Part shown: positions 1 through 10,387 of the stretch, one piece after another
Position numbering within the stretch: position 1 is the stretch's first letter
How the letters are laid out: each line of letters opens with the position of its first letter
Source of the DNA: Diphasiastrum complanatum
Lineage: Eukaryota; Streptophyta; Lycopodiopsida; Lycopodiales; Lycopodiaceae
Length of the DNA stretch: 64,000 nucleotides
Assembly: GCA_029204225.1 (NCBI GenBank)
Contig: CM055105.1
Location: 50,544,745-50,608,744 of the forward strand
Reading direction: 5' to 3'
Translations under genes and position numbers: made by a program
Notes under the pieces: model-generated
Databases searched by the model: none
Told to the model about the DNA's origin: nothing
The model's input: the letters and a program-made list of their open reading frames with translations, nothing else

Positions 1-452
1 TCAGGAGTTAGCAGTTTTGTGTCAGGAAGTGATAGTCATATGAATGATGGTAGATAATCTTCTGTCACACGAGACTTTATATTAAGCATCTGATGCTTTA
101 AAATATTACCCTGCAGTAATAGTCTGACAAAAGACTTATACCCAATGATGGTCTGTGTTGTACTTAATTATTTGTACTGCGGCAATTTGAGATATGGAAG
201 ACGTCACTCTTTCAAGAGAAATAATGAGTTATTGGATTAATGCATATGTATTTTGTCAAGCTGTAAATAACCGCATTTTTTCTTTTCTTTTCTTTCATCT
301 CCAAATTTTCACACTTAAACAGATATATCAGTTTGATCCTTGTAGAAGGTAACCATATTGGTGAAGGGAAGTTGAACTTCTGAGATCATATTCTGAACCA
401 CCGCCACTGTGTGAATATAGATATATGACATTCAAGTTCTCTGGTTATGTAG

Positions 453-3400
453 ATCCTGCAAACACTGCAGCAACTCAAGCCAGCAAGGAGGAAGCAGATG
501 CACGCTCTGTCTTTGTTGGCAATGTACGATCTCTAGTAGTATCATACTCTTTATCAGCTGTACTCGTTGGAACCTTGCATTCTTGCAGTAGAAGTCCCTG
601 TTTATCCTTTCAGGGGGTTATTTCTTCAATATAAAAAAGGCATTGTGAATGTGTGTTACATTGTGTTGATCTGGAAACTTTGAATCACCATCGTAAATAA
701 TGTTCTAGTAAGAATTGCATCTCGGAGAATAATAATCTTTAATTCTCATAAAGAAAGGTGCAATGCCCAGTACTTATTTTTTAACTTGCGTGCCCCTTGT
801 CAGGTGGATTATTCTTGCACTCCTGAAGAAGTTCAACAACATTTCCAGTCGTGTGGGACAGTTAATCGTGTCACCATTTTAACCGACAAATTTGGGCAGC
901 CAAAGGGGTCAGTTTCTAGACATTCTTGTCAATTGCTACAGTTGAGGTTGCAAGTTCAGTGTCCAGAGAGCTTGTTTTCAGTTGGCCGGATTTGGCTGCC
1001 ACTGACTTCCTCCAATTGTTGAATTGGACTGATCGACATTCTGTTTGCTCGATAATTTGGCACAGATATGCTTATGTTGAATTTCTTGAAGCTGAAGCAG
1101 TTCAGAATGCCATTCTACTGAGTGAATCAGAATTACATGGTCGGCAGTTGAAGGTAAAAATACAATCTAAACTGTGATTTTAGTATTGTACTTTGTTAGC
1201 ATATGCAAGATATGTTAGACATATTCATTTTTGAACCATCTGCTTCCATTTAGTAGAGATGATATTGAAAAGCGAAAATTAAGGTAATATGTAACAAGGA
1301 TTTTAGTCAGGGATCGATATGAAGGGAAGGAGTCCGTGCCAAATGTCTAGAAAACCCTATCGCAGAAGAATATGTGCCATGCATAGTACACATGACTTAT
1401 TTATGAGATGAATATCTATATACATAGTCAATTTTGGCTTTAACTGAGGTCAACTGTCATATTTAGAGGAATTTGTGCTCAGATACAAAAAGACCCAACT
1501 ATCTAAAAATTGAGCTCTCTGAAAGCAGGTGGGCTTTTTAATAGTTAACGAGTGCTTCTTGGTATTATCAACCCATAGAATCAGGTGGTACCGCCCTTAG
1601 ATCCGCGGTACCAAGGCGACACCAATAAATAATATATTTTTTTATTATTATTTTCTTAAATTTTCTAATAAAACCCCCTTTCATTAACGTAAATTAGGGT
1701 AAAAAATTCTTTAAAAGAAGGTTTAGGGTTTAGAAAAAAGGGGGGACTGTACAGGGGGCACTGTGGGGGAGCAGACCTTGGGGTCAATGGGAGTGCAGCA
1801 TGTGGGGGAGCAACAAATCCGGACAGGTACACCGTCACATGAGCACTGTGGGGGAGCAGACCACGGACCCAATCGGAGTGCAGCACGTGGGGGAGCAACA
1901 CATGGGGGCAGGTACAATAGCACATGGGCATTGTGGGGAAGCAGGCCATGGGGCCAATGGGAGTGCAGCACGTGGGGGAGCAACAAATGGGGGCAGGTAC
2001 AACGGCACATGGAGGGATCATCAACAAAAACAGGCAATGGTGTTAAATAGGCACTCACGAGGCTGTGAGAGAGCCAGTGAGAGGTTGAGAGCCAGTTTGA
2101 GAAACAGGGTGTCGTGAGATGGTGGAGCGCATACCACCAAAGCCCGAGGGCGAAGGCAGGAGGAAGCAAGAGGCAGACATTGCAGAGATGCTGTGACAGA
2201 CTCGGCAGAGACACCCAGAGCTGCAAATCCCCGCCCCTGATGTGGCCCCTGCCCTCGCTGTCGAGCTGGATTTGGATGAGCAGATCGGAATGAACTTCAC
2301 ACAATGGCAGCTCATCATGGTCAGGAAAAGGGCGGCCCGCCGTCGGGCTATCCAGGAGGCAGATCGGGCTAACCGGGAGGCAGAGCGAGAGTGACAGAAC
2401 AATGCACCTGATGAGGGCGAGGAGTATTCGTAGGAATGTTTAGAGCCGTATGTGGCTGACCGTTGTTATGTAGTTTTCGGCAGCAGATGAGGCAACATTT
2501 AGTGTTTAACACAGTGTAAAGAACAGCCCCAGCCGTATATGGCGGGATACGTATTGTTATTTTGATACAACTGTTGAATTAATGTTCAGTGTGTTTTTTG
2601 TGCAACGCGTGCTTGGGAAATTGCAATGTAATATATGTGTTTATGAAATGCTATCAAGGGGGGTGTATTTCTGGGAAGTGCATCTGCTATCAATCTCTGC
2701 AGTTGAAACTAATTGAAAATACGATTCAAACACACACATACCATTCGAAACATACCATTCGAAATAAAATTGAAAACAGAGCATCACATTTACAAATCGA
2801 CAAATACACAATGTGCAGCAAATAAAGTACGTCCAACAATGTATATAATATGTAAAATGGTCTGAATATAGTGTACGACCATCTGGCCGCCAAACATGGA
2901 ACATGATATCAAACTGCTAAAAATAAAATAACAGAGCTACAATCAATGTTCTGGCTCTGACTCAGACGAATGCTCCGGAGACAACTCAGGGCCCCGAGCT
3001 GACTCTCGCAACCGATATCTATGCTTGTTTGGTATTGGCATGGGCTGTGTATCCGAGGAGGAGGGCTCGTCATCCACATCCTCCCAATCAGCCTCCACAT
3101 CAGCCCCCAAGAAAGCCAAACCGACTAGACCTGCTACAACTGGCTGTGATAGTGCACCTCTACATGCACCTGGGGCCCTGCAAGGTTGTCCTCTCTTCCC
3201 TGGCGGTTTCTGTGCTCTGCCTTTTTTGTTCGGTGCACCCTTGGGCCTTCCTGGTCTCTTGCGGACGAGGGGAGCTGTCAATGCCTCATCACCCCCATGC
3301 AGATCACCTGGTTGGCTAGGCTGGGCCCAAGCTGAGGCCGGCTGGGATAGAGAAGCCAAAGAGGGGTGTCCCTGTGCAGTTCATAGAGGAGGATGAGCCT

Positions 3401-6400
3401 GTAGAGTGTGTGCCTGTGGGGCTGCTGTTGGTGGAGGAACTGGCTGTGGAGGGGCCGTCCCTACAAGAGGAAAGTACAACGACGATATGTACTGAAAGGG
3501 GCGCTGTGGTGGCCGGTACTGGTACATCCTGGGTGCTGCCAAAGGAGGAACCAATGGAGTGGGTGCTGCCAGAGGAGGAGGATGTGACGTGGGTGCTGCC
3601 ACTGGAGGAGCCACTGTGGATGTGGGCGCCGCAAGAGAAAACCTAGGCACAGATGGTGGCCTGCCATGGAGACCTGGTGCTGCAGAAGTGGATGGCGATG
3701 GAGGGGCTGCAGGCCTCAATGGCATCGGTGGCACTGGAGGTGCTGTGTGGCGCATATGAACCCTCTGAGGAACCGCAAGCACCTCATGTAGCTGCTCTGG
3801 CTGAGACTTTGTGTAGGGCATGCTGGCTAGAGAGGATGGGGGCGCCTTGACGCTCGACATCTGTTGGGCCTCTGAATCCAACGTGGCAATCAAGTCGTCC
3901 AGCTGGGCATCCGGATACAAATGCTCTGGGCTCTGGGACTCATCATGTGCACCATCCTCTGGATCATCCCGTGCCTCATCCTGTGCACCATGTGGACCCT
4001 GCATGGCCTCCCAATCGGTACAATCAAAGTCATCTGGTGTGCTGTTGTAGTAATGCCCCTGACAGCCTGTTTCTTCGCCTCGTGTGAATGAGTGCCCATG
4101 TGCTCCAATTACGCTCACACACGGAGGCAGCGCAATCCTGTGGTACGTGCAATGAAATGCTTCAACACATGTGCAACGAAACACAATGGAGGATGAAATG
4201 AGATGCATACCTGAGAAAGGACACGCAGTGCAAGACGCTGTATGGATGGATAGGTGCTACCGAACATGGTCCACTAGGTAATGGGAAGCTGCCTCCTCTC
4301 CGGATCCTAAGCAGCCGGGTGGCCGAACGTGCCCATGCCGAAACGAAATGCAACTAGCTCCTCCATGAGCCTGATAGGATCCAAACCAATGTGTGGACCC
4401 ACCCTGTGAATGTACTCAAGCCAATCTGCCTCGAGCTCCCTGTCTGCGATCTGTGTCGGAGAGAGGAAGAGGGGATGCAGTATGTGTGCAACGTTGTGGA
4501 TACTCCTGTGGAAGTAGTTCCACCGCGTCTCCCAGATGAACTTCAGCTCGGTCATCCTGCAGGTGAGAGGCATGTGGTTTAGGGCATTACGGAAAAACGT
4601 AACATCGACAAAAAAACAAACTAGCAACTACTGAAAAGATAAAGACCAATTACATTACTATACTGCTTACCTCTCTGGCTGCAAGATGGGCAGCTGCAGG
4701 AATTGTCCAATCTGGTCCATGAGCTCATACACCAATCCAAGTGTCGACCCCTCGTTGTCAGCCATGCGGAGCACAATGTAGAGTGGTCGAAGGAGTCCTG
4801 ACAATGTCTGTGCATCCCTCTAGAACTGGTCTCCCCTCACCGTGGAAGAAAAGTGCTCCCCATTCTCTGTGTGCTGAAACGTACTGGCACGCCAAAGATC
4901 ACTGACAACCATTTGTAGAAGCTGCGCCCTACACCTGATCAAACGGTCGATGACCACCAAGTCGAATGCAAAACGTGTGGGGCTGGCTTATGGAGGTCCA
5001 GATGGCTGAACACCCGGAACATGGCAAGAACATACCTCTTCTTGGTGACAAAAGTCACCAGGAAGAGGGCCTCACAGACGATGGCTCTAACCCAGGGAAG
5101 TGCACCTATGTCCCCCATCAGAAGGTCTATGCCGTGCGTTGCATAGGGGGTATGAACGATGTGAGGGAACTTGGCCTCTAGCAGTACACCCACTTGAATG
5201 TAGCTGGTGGCATTGTCCGTCACCACCGTGACGACATGCCGTGGGCCTATGGACAGGATGGAAGACCTGATGACATCAAACATGAACTCTGCAGATATGA
5301 CTCTCCCCCCCTGCTGCAATCCACGGCCCTCAAAAACTGTGTGCCCATGCAGCTGGAGACCAAGATGTTGAGGATCAGCCTCCTCCTGACATCAGTCCAG
5401 CCATCGGACATGATGCTGCAATCGTAAGTGGCCCAGTGGCGACGTAGAGGCTCCATCTCTCTAGACAAGGACTCGACCCTATCCCTTAGCATGTGTGTGC
5501 GGACAACCTCTGAACTAGGGACTCTCCAGCTAGGGCTGACAGACTGTGCAAGGCGGAAGGCCCTTTTGAAGGGCTCAGAGTCGGTGATGGCAAATGGAAG
5601 GTTCAGCTCATAAATCAGACTGGCCACGGCCTATGTGGCCTCTCTGTCCATGTGCGGCTGATGCGCGCCGCGAATACTCTGCTGCCTAAGAACTCTCCCA
5701 GCACGGGTAGCGGACCTCCAGCACGGTGCACCAACCGTGACGGGAATGGATGATGACGCGACAGGCTGGGCACTAGTGGATGCATCGGCTGTAGACGTGG
5801 AATGGGGAGAGTGGGATGCATTGGCAGGGATGGGTGCAGCAGCATAAGTGGGGTGCACTGGTGGAGGGGCGACATCTGGCATGAGATACGAAAACTGTTG
5901 GCTAGGGAGGTCATCCGGATGGGAAGGGAGGGAGAAAGGGATCTCCTCAACATTCTCGAAGGCCTCGTCACCAGCATCTTGGGCTTGCTCGGGTGGCGGA
6001 GAGTCCATGAGAAAGTCGTAGACTGGGGGAGTGCGAGCAATAGGACGTGGTGCTGGAATGGCAGTGGCAATTGGTGGACGTAAGGGGATGGGTTCCATCG
6101 GAATGGGCGCAGATGGGGGTGCGTGTGGCGGAACTGTCTGAGGGGGATGAGGGGCAGTGGGACTGGACGAGGATGCACTCCCTCTCCTCGTGCGTGCCAG
6201 CCAAGCAGGCAGCAACTCGGGGTCAACCACGTAAGGAGCGGTGCAAAACTGGAGAAAACCCTCCGAAATGGTGTTCTACCCCGCCACAAGACGTGGCCCA
6301 TAGGTGTGCAGAAGTCGCTGCCTGACGGGGACGGACATGCTGCCACAAGGGGCAGCATTAAGTGTGCCACCATTTTTGGCGCGTGCACCGAGCAGGTGGC

Positions 6401-9400
6401 CTTTAAGGTGAGTGAGGGTGGCAATTAACTCGACCAGGCAATATCGACAGCGCACGATCTTTGCACCGGACTTGTTGGACTTGTCGGGAACCCGCCTGAC
6501 AATGTCCACCTCGTCCCACAGATCGGCAAGGTTGGAATGCACCATTTCTGTAGAAGGAACTGGGGAAAAAAGGCAGAGATGATCGTGAGTGCGATAGGAG
6601 GCGGAAGGCTGGAAAATCCTCAGCAATGGCCGAAATAGCAGTAGCAGGGGCGGAAGCGATCTGTGCAATGCGAAGACAGTGTGATGGCGAGGAGGGCGCG
6701 GACAGCAAGGAGGGCGCGGACAGCAGGAAGAGGGCGCGGACAACAACACGATGGGCAGGGAGAGAGATGAAGCGAGGGGGGGAGATTAGGGCAAATATAT
6801 ATACATATACATATATATACATTAAATATTAAATATATTAATTTATTGTGGTACCGCGGATCAGTGTGGATCTCCGGTACCAGTGTGGATCCGCGGTACC
6901 GGGATCCGCGGATCCTGGTACCGCTGGATCTATGTATCAACCTGTGGGATCATAAAGAATCGAATCTGGGTGGGCGAGCCAAATACTTGCTGAATGGAAT
7001 CTCCTTAGGTTGATTGTGTTGCCATGACTAGTAAATAACATAATTCTGTATGAGTGGTGGCAATTAGATGAGCCACATGACAAGAATTAACCAACCATGT
7101 TATAAGGCTTCAAAGCTTGCTTGATGAGAAGTTTTGCCCTCATGATGTGCAGAATGTCATGCGCTGTAGCATAGTTGCAGCGCGATTCCCGAATCGCGAT
7201 TCAGAATCGCGATCAGAATCGCTATTCAAAATCGCGATTCGGGATTTTCCCAGAATCGTGTAGAATCGATTTTTTTTTTTTTTTTTTTTTTTTGAAATAT
7301 TTTTAGGCAATATGGGTATCAGATGAAAGCTCTGATCGAGGGGATTATGATTGTGTAGTTTGCCGACTGTTTCGGGTGCGAAACACCAAAAAGTGTGTTT
7401 TCACTCGGGGAGTTGGAAGGCCACTCTCAAATCTTGCCACTCAAGTTTGATGCCTATACTCCTCGGCTATCAAGACTCCTTGTAAGGCTACTAAAGAGGG
7501 TAAGTCCTCTTTAATTGCATAAGATTGAACAATGGTATCAAAATCCTCACTTAATCCATTCAAAATAACTTGAACAATTTCTTTGGATTTGATAGAATCA
7601 TCTATGCAACAAAGATCTTTATGGAGATCCTTGACTCTAGAAACATAGGATGAAGCACTTTCATCCTTTCTTTGAAAACTTTGAAAAATCATATTTCTTA
7701 GAGTAAGGACCCTTGAAGTGTTTTTAGACTCATAAATGGACTGAAGAGTACTCCATGCTTCTTGAGCATTGACACAAGAGCTAATCTCTCTTAAAACTTC
7801 ATTAGAGACATTTAGCTTTAAAACATGAAGAGCAACACGTGCTCTTTTCTTGAACTTGGGAATTTCTTGAGGATTAGTAGGCTCCTCCTCATTCCCATTC
7901 ACTATATCTATTAGATCTTGAAGTACAAGAATGGATTCTATCCTCACTTTCCATGTACCATAATTTGTAGAAGTGAGTCTCTCACTTTGTTCTAATAGAT
8001 AAGATCCCATTGAAGTCATGCCTAGAGAATTGATTTTGGCTTACTAAATGAATGTTTTCAGAGGTTCAAAACTAATCAAATGTAAACTATTGATCACTTG
8101 GAATCAAGTAACAAATGATGAGAACTCAAAGAAGGCTAAAAAACAATTTCCAGGTGCTAGTCAAAATTTGCACTTAATTTTTCAAAGCAAAAGTGGATGA
8201 AGTAAATCTGAGTTCACACGTGTGAAATAGCTTAAAAAAGTCAGATTTATCATTTAGAAAGTTTCATCCATTCATAGGATCATAGATCCAAACAATGCTT
8301 CTTAGATTGAAGAAAATTGAAAAATAGTCAAAATTTGCTATTTTTGACTCCTACAATAAAGGATCTTTGATAGTACAGCCTTCAAGCATGTAAAACTCTG
8401 TTGTTCTTCTTCAATATGCCTCACTTTGAGTGCAAAGAACTCTCCTTAGGATCCACCAATCCTCTTGAGGTCACTTGCATCACAATCTACACTTGATTAG
8501 CTTTCCATTCATATGCAACATGGATGGAAAAGATGAGAAGTAACATAGCCCCCACTCTATCTTGCTTAGAGGCCTCACACGTGCTGCTACAGTAGGCCGT
8601 ACAGCTCTGAAATCAGAGAAAAAGATACATTAATAAGTGATGATGAGAGTGGATCTAGTTAGCTCAAAATCGAGTGCTAGTAAGAGGCAAAATTTCACCA
8701 ACAATGATGAGAAGTCATTCCATTTGACAACGCAGTGATTAGATGTGTATTCTCCTATCAAGCTCTGATACCAAGAGAACTTTTCACACGTGTGAACCAA
8801 CTGCAAGTACAAAGGATCAAGAGAATGAATGATTGCACACTAAACTAGCTTCTATTCCAAAAACAATGAGATGGAAAACATTGGCAAGCTAGTTAGCATG
8901 AAGGCAAGAGCATTCATCACAATCTAACTATCATTACACCTCAAATGGATCAAATGGAAGCTTTCCTTGAAAAAGTGTGTTCTTGTGGTACAAAGCCACC
9001 TTATTTATAATACAAGAGGCCTTCTAGAACTCGTGGAGAGAGAGAACAATCTAGATGCCACATTGCCTCTACCTCTCTACTAGATGACAAAAAGAGAGAT
9101 GGATAAGACTTGAGAATCTCTCTTTTTGAGAATCCTTTGACCTACAAGAGTAGCCTCAAATGCTTCTTGGTAGGTTCTAGACCTACACATCACTATGAAG
9201 ACACAAAACTAACTTGACTCTAATTGGAAAGTTACTAGACTAGTCTACCTCAAGTTTGGACAAACCCCAACACTTGAATCTCTAAGTTTAATATTATTTT
9301 AATTTTACAATATTTTCACACAATATAATTATGTTCTCATGTAACACTCCCCTACGATGTCTTGTCAGCTTTTGTCTTGTCTTGTGTCAAAATGTGAGTT

Positions 9401-10387
9401 TGTGGTTTATGCTGCAGACCTTTTCAAATTTCCAAACATATGTTTGTGCAAAAAGCTCGAGTCCTTGAGGTTGCTTGTTAGGAGGTCATATCCTGTGGTG
9501 CCTACCTCACTCAAGGCTGTACATGAAAATAGAACTAGATGCTTAACAGTATTTTAAATCATTTGGTTTTTGAAACGTTTGTAAATAAAAAAAACGTAGA
9601 AAAATTCAATTCTTATGTTCTTTGCACATCTAATTCTCAATATGTTTTAGGAACTGTGCAAAGAGAGGGTGCAAAACTTTCCTTTTTGGAAATGCTTCCT
9701 AAAACAAATGTATGTGTGAAGTGTGCTTCACAAAGCCATCAGCTGCCCCCCGTGCCTTCTCCAAATATGCATTATAATTTTAATAAGTGATTACCTCTAT
9801 GGATTTTGAGCCCTCTTCCCAAGAATATTTCTAAGGTTTAAAGTGAAATCCTGTGTTCTGCCTTTTTAAGGGCTTTTTCCGAGATGCTGAGCTATTTCTA
9901 GTTGTTGACTATCAAGAAATTTTTTAGGAGTAGCATCGCACACATAGCAATTGGATGAAACTGAGCATGCAGAAAGTTTTAAGCGCTTTTTTATGTCTTG
10001 CATTATTGTTTTACTTCAGACGAAACTATTGAAAATTCACTCTCTTTTCTAAGCAATCATGTTATGTGCTCATGATATGGGTCATATCATATGCAGGTAA
10101 CGGCAAAAAGGACAAACATTCCAGGTATGAAACAGTTTCGTGGTCGCAGATTTAATCCATTTTATGGGTATCGACCAGGAAGGCCTTATTTTCCTTCATA
10201 TGGATATGCCCCATATGGATATGGGTAGGTACTTTTTTGGCTCAAGCATATCTTTAAGCCTGTTTATCTTATCATAGTTATGAGGTAACATTCTTTTTTC
10301 CTAATGTACCAAACCGATCTTCTTTGATAATCTATCAGCAAAATTCCAAGATTCAGAAGACCCCTTCGATACCGGCCATACTACTAA
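453..10387 (+). CDS. PABN: Nuclear poly(A)-binding protein (PABPN1/PABN-type), last five exons
   Basis: Nuclear RRM protein that binds growing poly(A) tails and stimulates poly(A) polymerase (family knowledge). I read five exons: 453-523, 804-907, 1066-1153, 10097-10224 and 10339-10387 (TAA). All introns are GT-AG, and the 440 exon bases leave exactly 146 codons after a leading 2-base remainder. The RRM starts at exon 1 ([15 protein letters not shown]2), runs through [18 protein letters not shown], and has a perfect RNP1, KGYAYVEF, across the exon 2/3 junction. The tail is rich in Arg/Tyr/Pro ([31 protein letters not shown]), as in plant PABN proteins. The N-terminal acidic/coiled-coil exons lie left of the window. 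The third intron (1154-10096) is 8.9 kb and holds a hAT transposon and a copia fragment; splice sites and reading frame are undamaged, so the gene is probably functional. An in-frame ATG at 425 belongs to the intron, because the acceptor AG is at 451-452. Confidence 0.93.
1566..1573. repeat. Left target-site duplication of hAT element (TATCAACC)
   Basis: The 8-bp TATCAACC directly precedes the CATAGA terminus and is repeated exactly at 6935-6942 after the other end. An 8-bp duplication is the hAT superfamily hallmark. Confidence 0.93.
1758..2012. repeat. Three tandem 85-bp units inside the hAT element
   Basis: Units start at about 1758, 1843 and 1928, each with GCAYTGTGGGG(G/A)AGCAG, GGAGTGCAGCA and GTGGGGGAGCAAC blocks. 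The reading frames here are open on both strands only because of the repeat composition. The units sit at the left end of the element, beyond the transposase stop, and may be sub-terminal regulatory repeats or part of the plus-strand reading frame next to them. Confidence 0.8.
2119..2490 (+). pseudogene. Possible second, convergent hAT-borne gene (broken)
   Basis: From ATG 2119 one plus-strand frame reads [18 protein letters not shown], hits TGA at 2194, then runs 65 codons with a strongly charged helix-like segment ([20 protein letters not shown]) to TGA at 2392, TAG at 2431 and TGA at 2488. The two internal TGAs could each derive from CGA. Composition (acidic/basic, helical) is unlike the adjacent 85-bp repeats and unlike the transposase. 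I do not recognise the protein. It converges with the transposase gene, inside the element. It could be an accessory protein gene, a captured host exon, or chance open frame in GC-rich DNA. Confidence 0.35.
2943..6545 (-). pseudogene. hAT transposase, BED/DUF659/dimerisation type, multiply disrupted
   Basis: Start ATG at 6545 ([14 protein letters not shown]). Then a BED-like zinc finger (VRCRYC...THLKGHLLG, to 6276), a Pro/Ser-rich linker (6230-5631), a DUF659-like domain (5630-5320: [26 protein letters not shown]), a catalytic-core segment ([16 protein letters not shown], 5319-4950), then QMVVSDLWR...[16 protein letters not shown] (4900-4672). An intron at about 4671-4563 is followed by [47 protein letters not shown] and, after another intron, [22 protein letters not shown] (about 4125-4060), the classic hAT C-terminal dimerisation motif. 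A Pro-rich tail and an AT-hook-like [13 protein letters not shown] end at 2943. In-frame stops lie at 6276, 5631, 4820, 4307 and 4274 (all TAG) and 3381 (TGA). Frameshifts occur at the C7 run 5305-5311, near 4960, and near 4065. Non-functional. Confidence 0.88.
6935..6942. repeat. Right target-site duplication of hAT element (TATCAACC)
   Basis: Exact copy of 1566-1573, immediately after the ...GGATCTATG terminus. Confidence 0.93.
7181..7293. repeat. Cluster of GAATCGCGATTC-type palindromes followed by poly(T)
   Basis: About 90 bases hold at least seven degenerate copies of AATCGCGATT and its halves (CGATTCCCGAATCGCGATT, CAGAATCGCGATCAGAATCG, ATCGCGATTCGGGATT, AGAATCG), then a run of about 23 T. 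Each unit is its own reverse complement. It lies between the hAT element and a copia fragment. It may be the end of an unrecognised DNA transposon; no matching partner end was found. Confidence 0.75.
7441..8019 (-). pseudogene. Copia gag polyprotein fragment (UBN2-type), 192 residues
   Basis: Structural gag of a Ty1/copia retrotransposon that forms cytoplasmic virus-like particles (family knowledge). The frame starts [15 protein letters not shown], then [58 protein letters not shown] and [14 protein letters not shown], all standard UBN2-type gag blocks. It lacks the CCHC zinc knuckle and all of pol because the element is truncated at 7441. The 192 codons are uninterrupted, so the insertion is not very old. 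It is related to the gag frames at 42635, 33692 and 57380 but is not the same copy family. Confidence 0.88.
7441..9272 (-). mobile_element. 5' part of a Ty1/copia element (LTR, PBS, gag), minus strand
   Basis: Read on the minus strand: an LTR begins TGTTGGGGTTTG at 9272 and runs to about 8775. It is followed at once by a primer-binding site TGGTATCAGAGC (8773-8762, complementary to initiator Met tRNA), a leader of about 740 bases, and a gag start at 8019. Everything downstream of gag is missing; the sequence stops matching copia near 7441. A CACACGTGTG palindrome lies in the LTR end (8785-8794) and another in the leader (8215-8224). The element sits inside the large intron of the poly(A)-binding protein gene. 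Confidence 0.8.

Larger units (their letters stand above)
1574..6934 (-). mobile_element. Complete hAT DNA transposon, 5.36 kb
   Basis: The ends are short imperfect inverted repeats: CATAGAATCAGGTGGTACC on the left, and CATAGATCCAGCGGTACC as the reverse complement of the right end. Both are followed by sub-terminal GGTACCGCGGATCC-type motifs repeated several times in both orientations (1587-1613 and 6850-6925), the usual layout of hAT transposase binding sites. A perfect 8-bp TSD flanks the element. It is GC-rich inside an AT-rich intron and encodes, on the minus strand, a BED finger, a DUF659-like region and a hAT dimerisation domain. It lies in the third readable intron of the poly(A)-binding protein gene, opposite to that gene's direction. 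The transposase is broken, so the copy is not autonomous now. Confidence 0.93.

Noticed and set aside
1723-2304. 193-codon minus-strand frame with repeated CCTPIGP-like blocks
   Set aside because: Shadow of the 85-bp tandem repeats; beyond the transposase stop.
3374-3850. Plus-strand frames such as [21 protein letters not shown] over the hAT region
   Set aside because: They are antisense to the Pro-rich tail of the transposase; GC-rich repeats open several frames.
7181-7271. CRISPR-like repeat array
   Set aside because: Repeats are palindromic, irregular, without equal spacers, and the context is eukaryotic.
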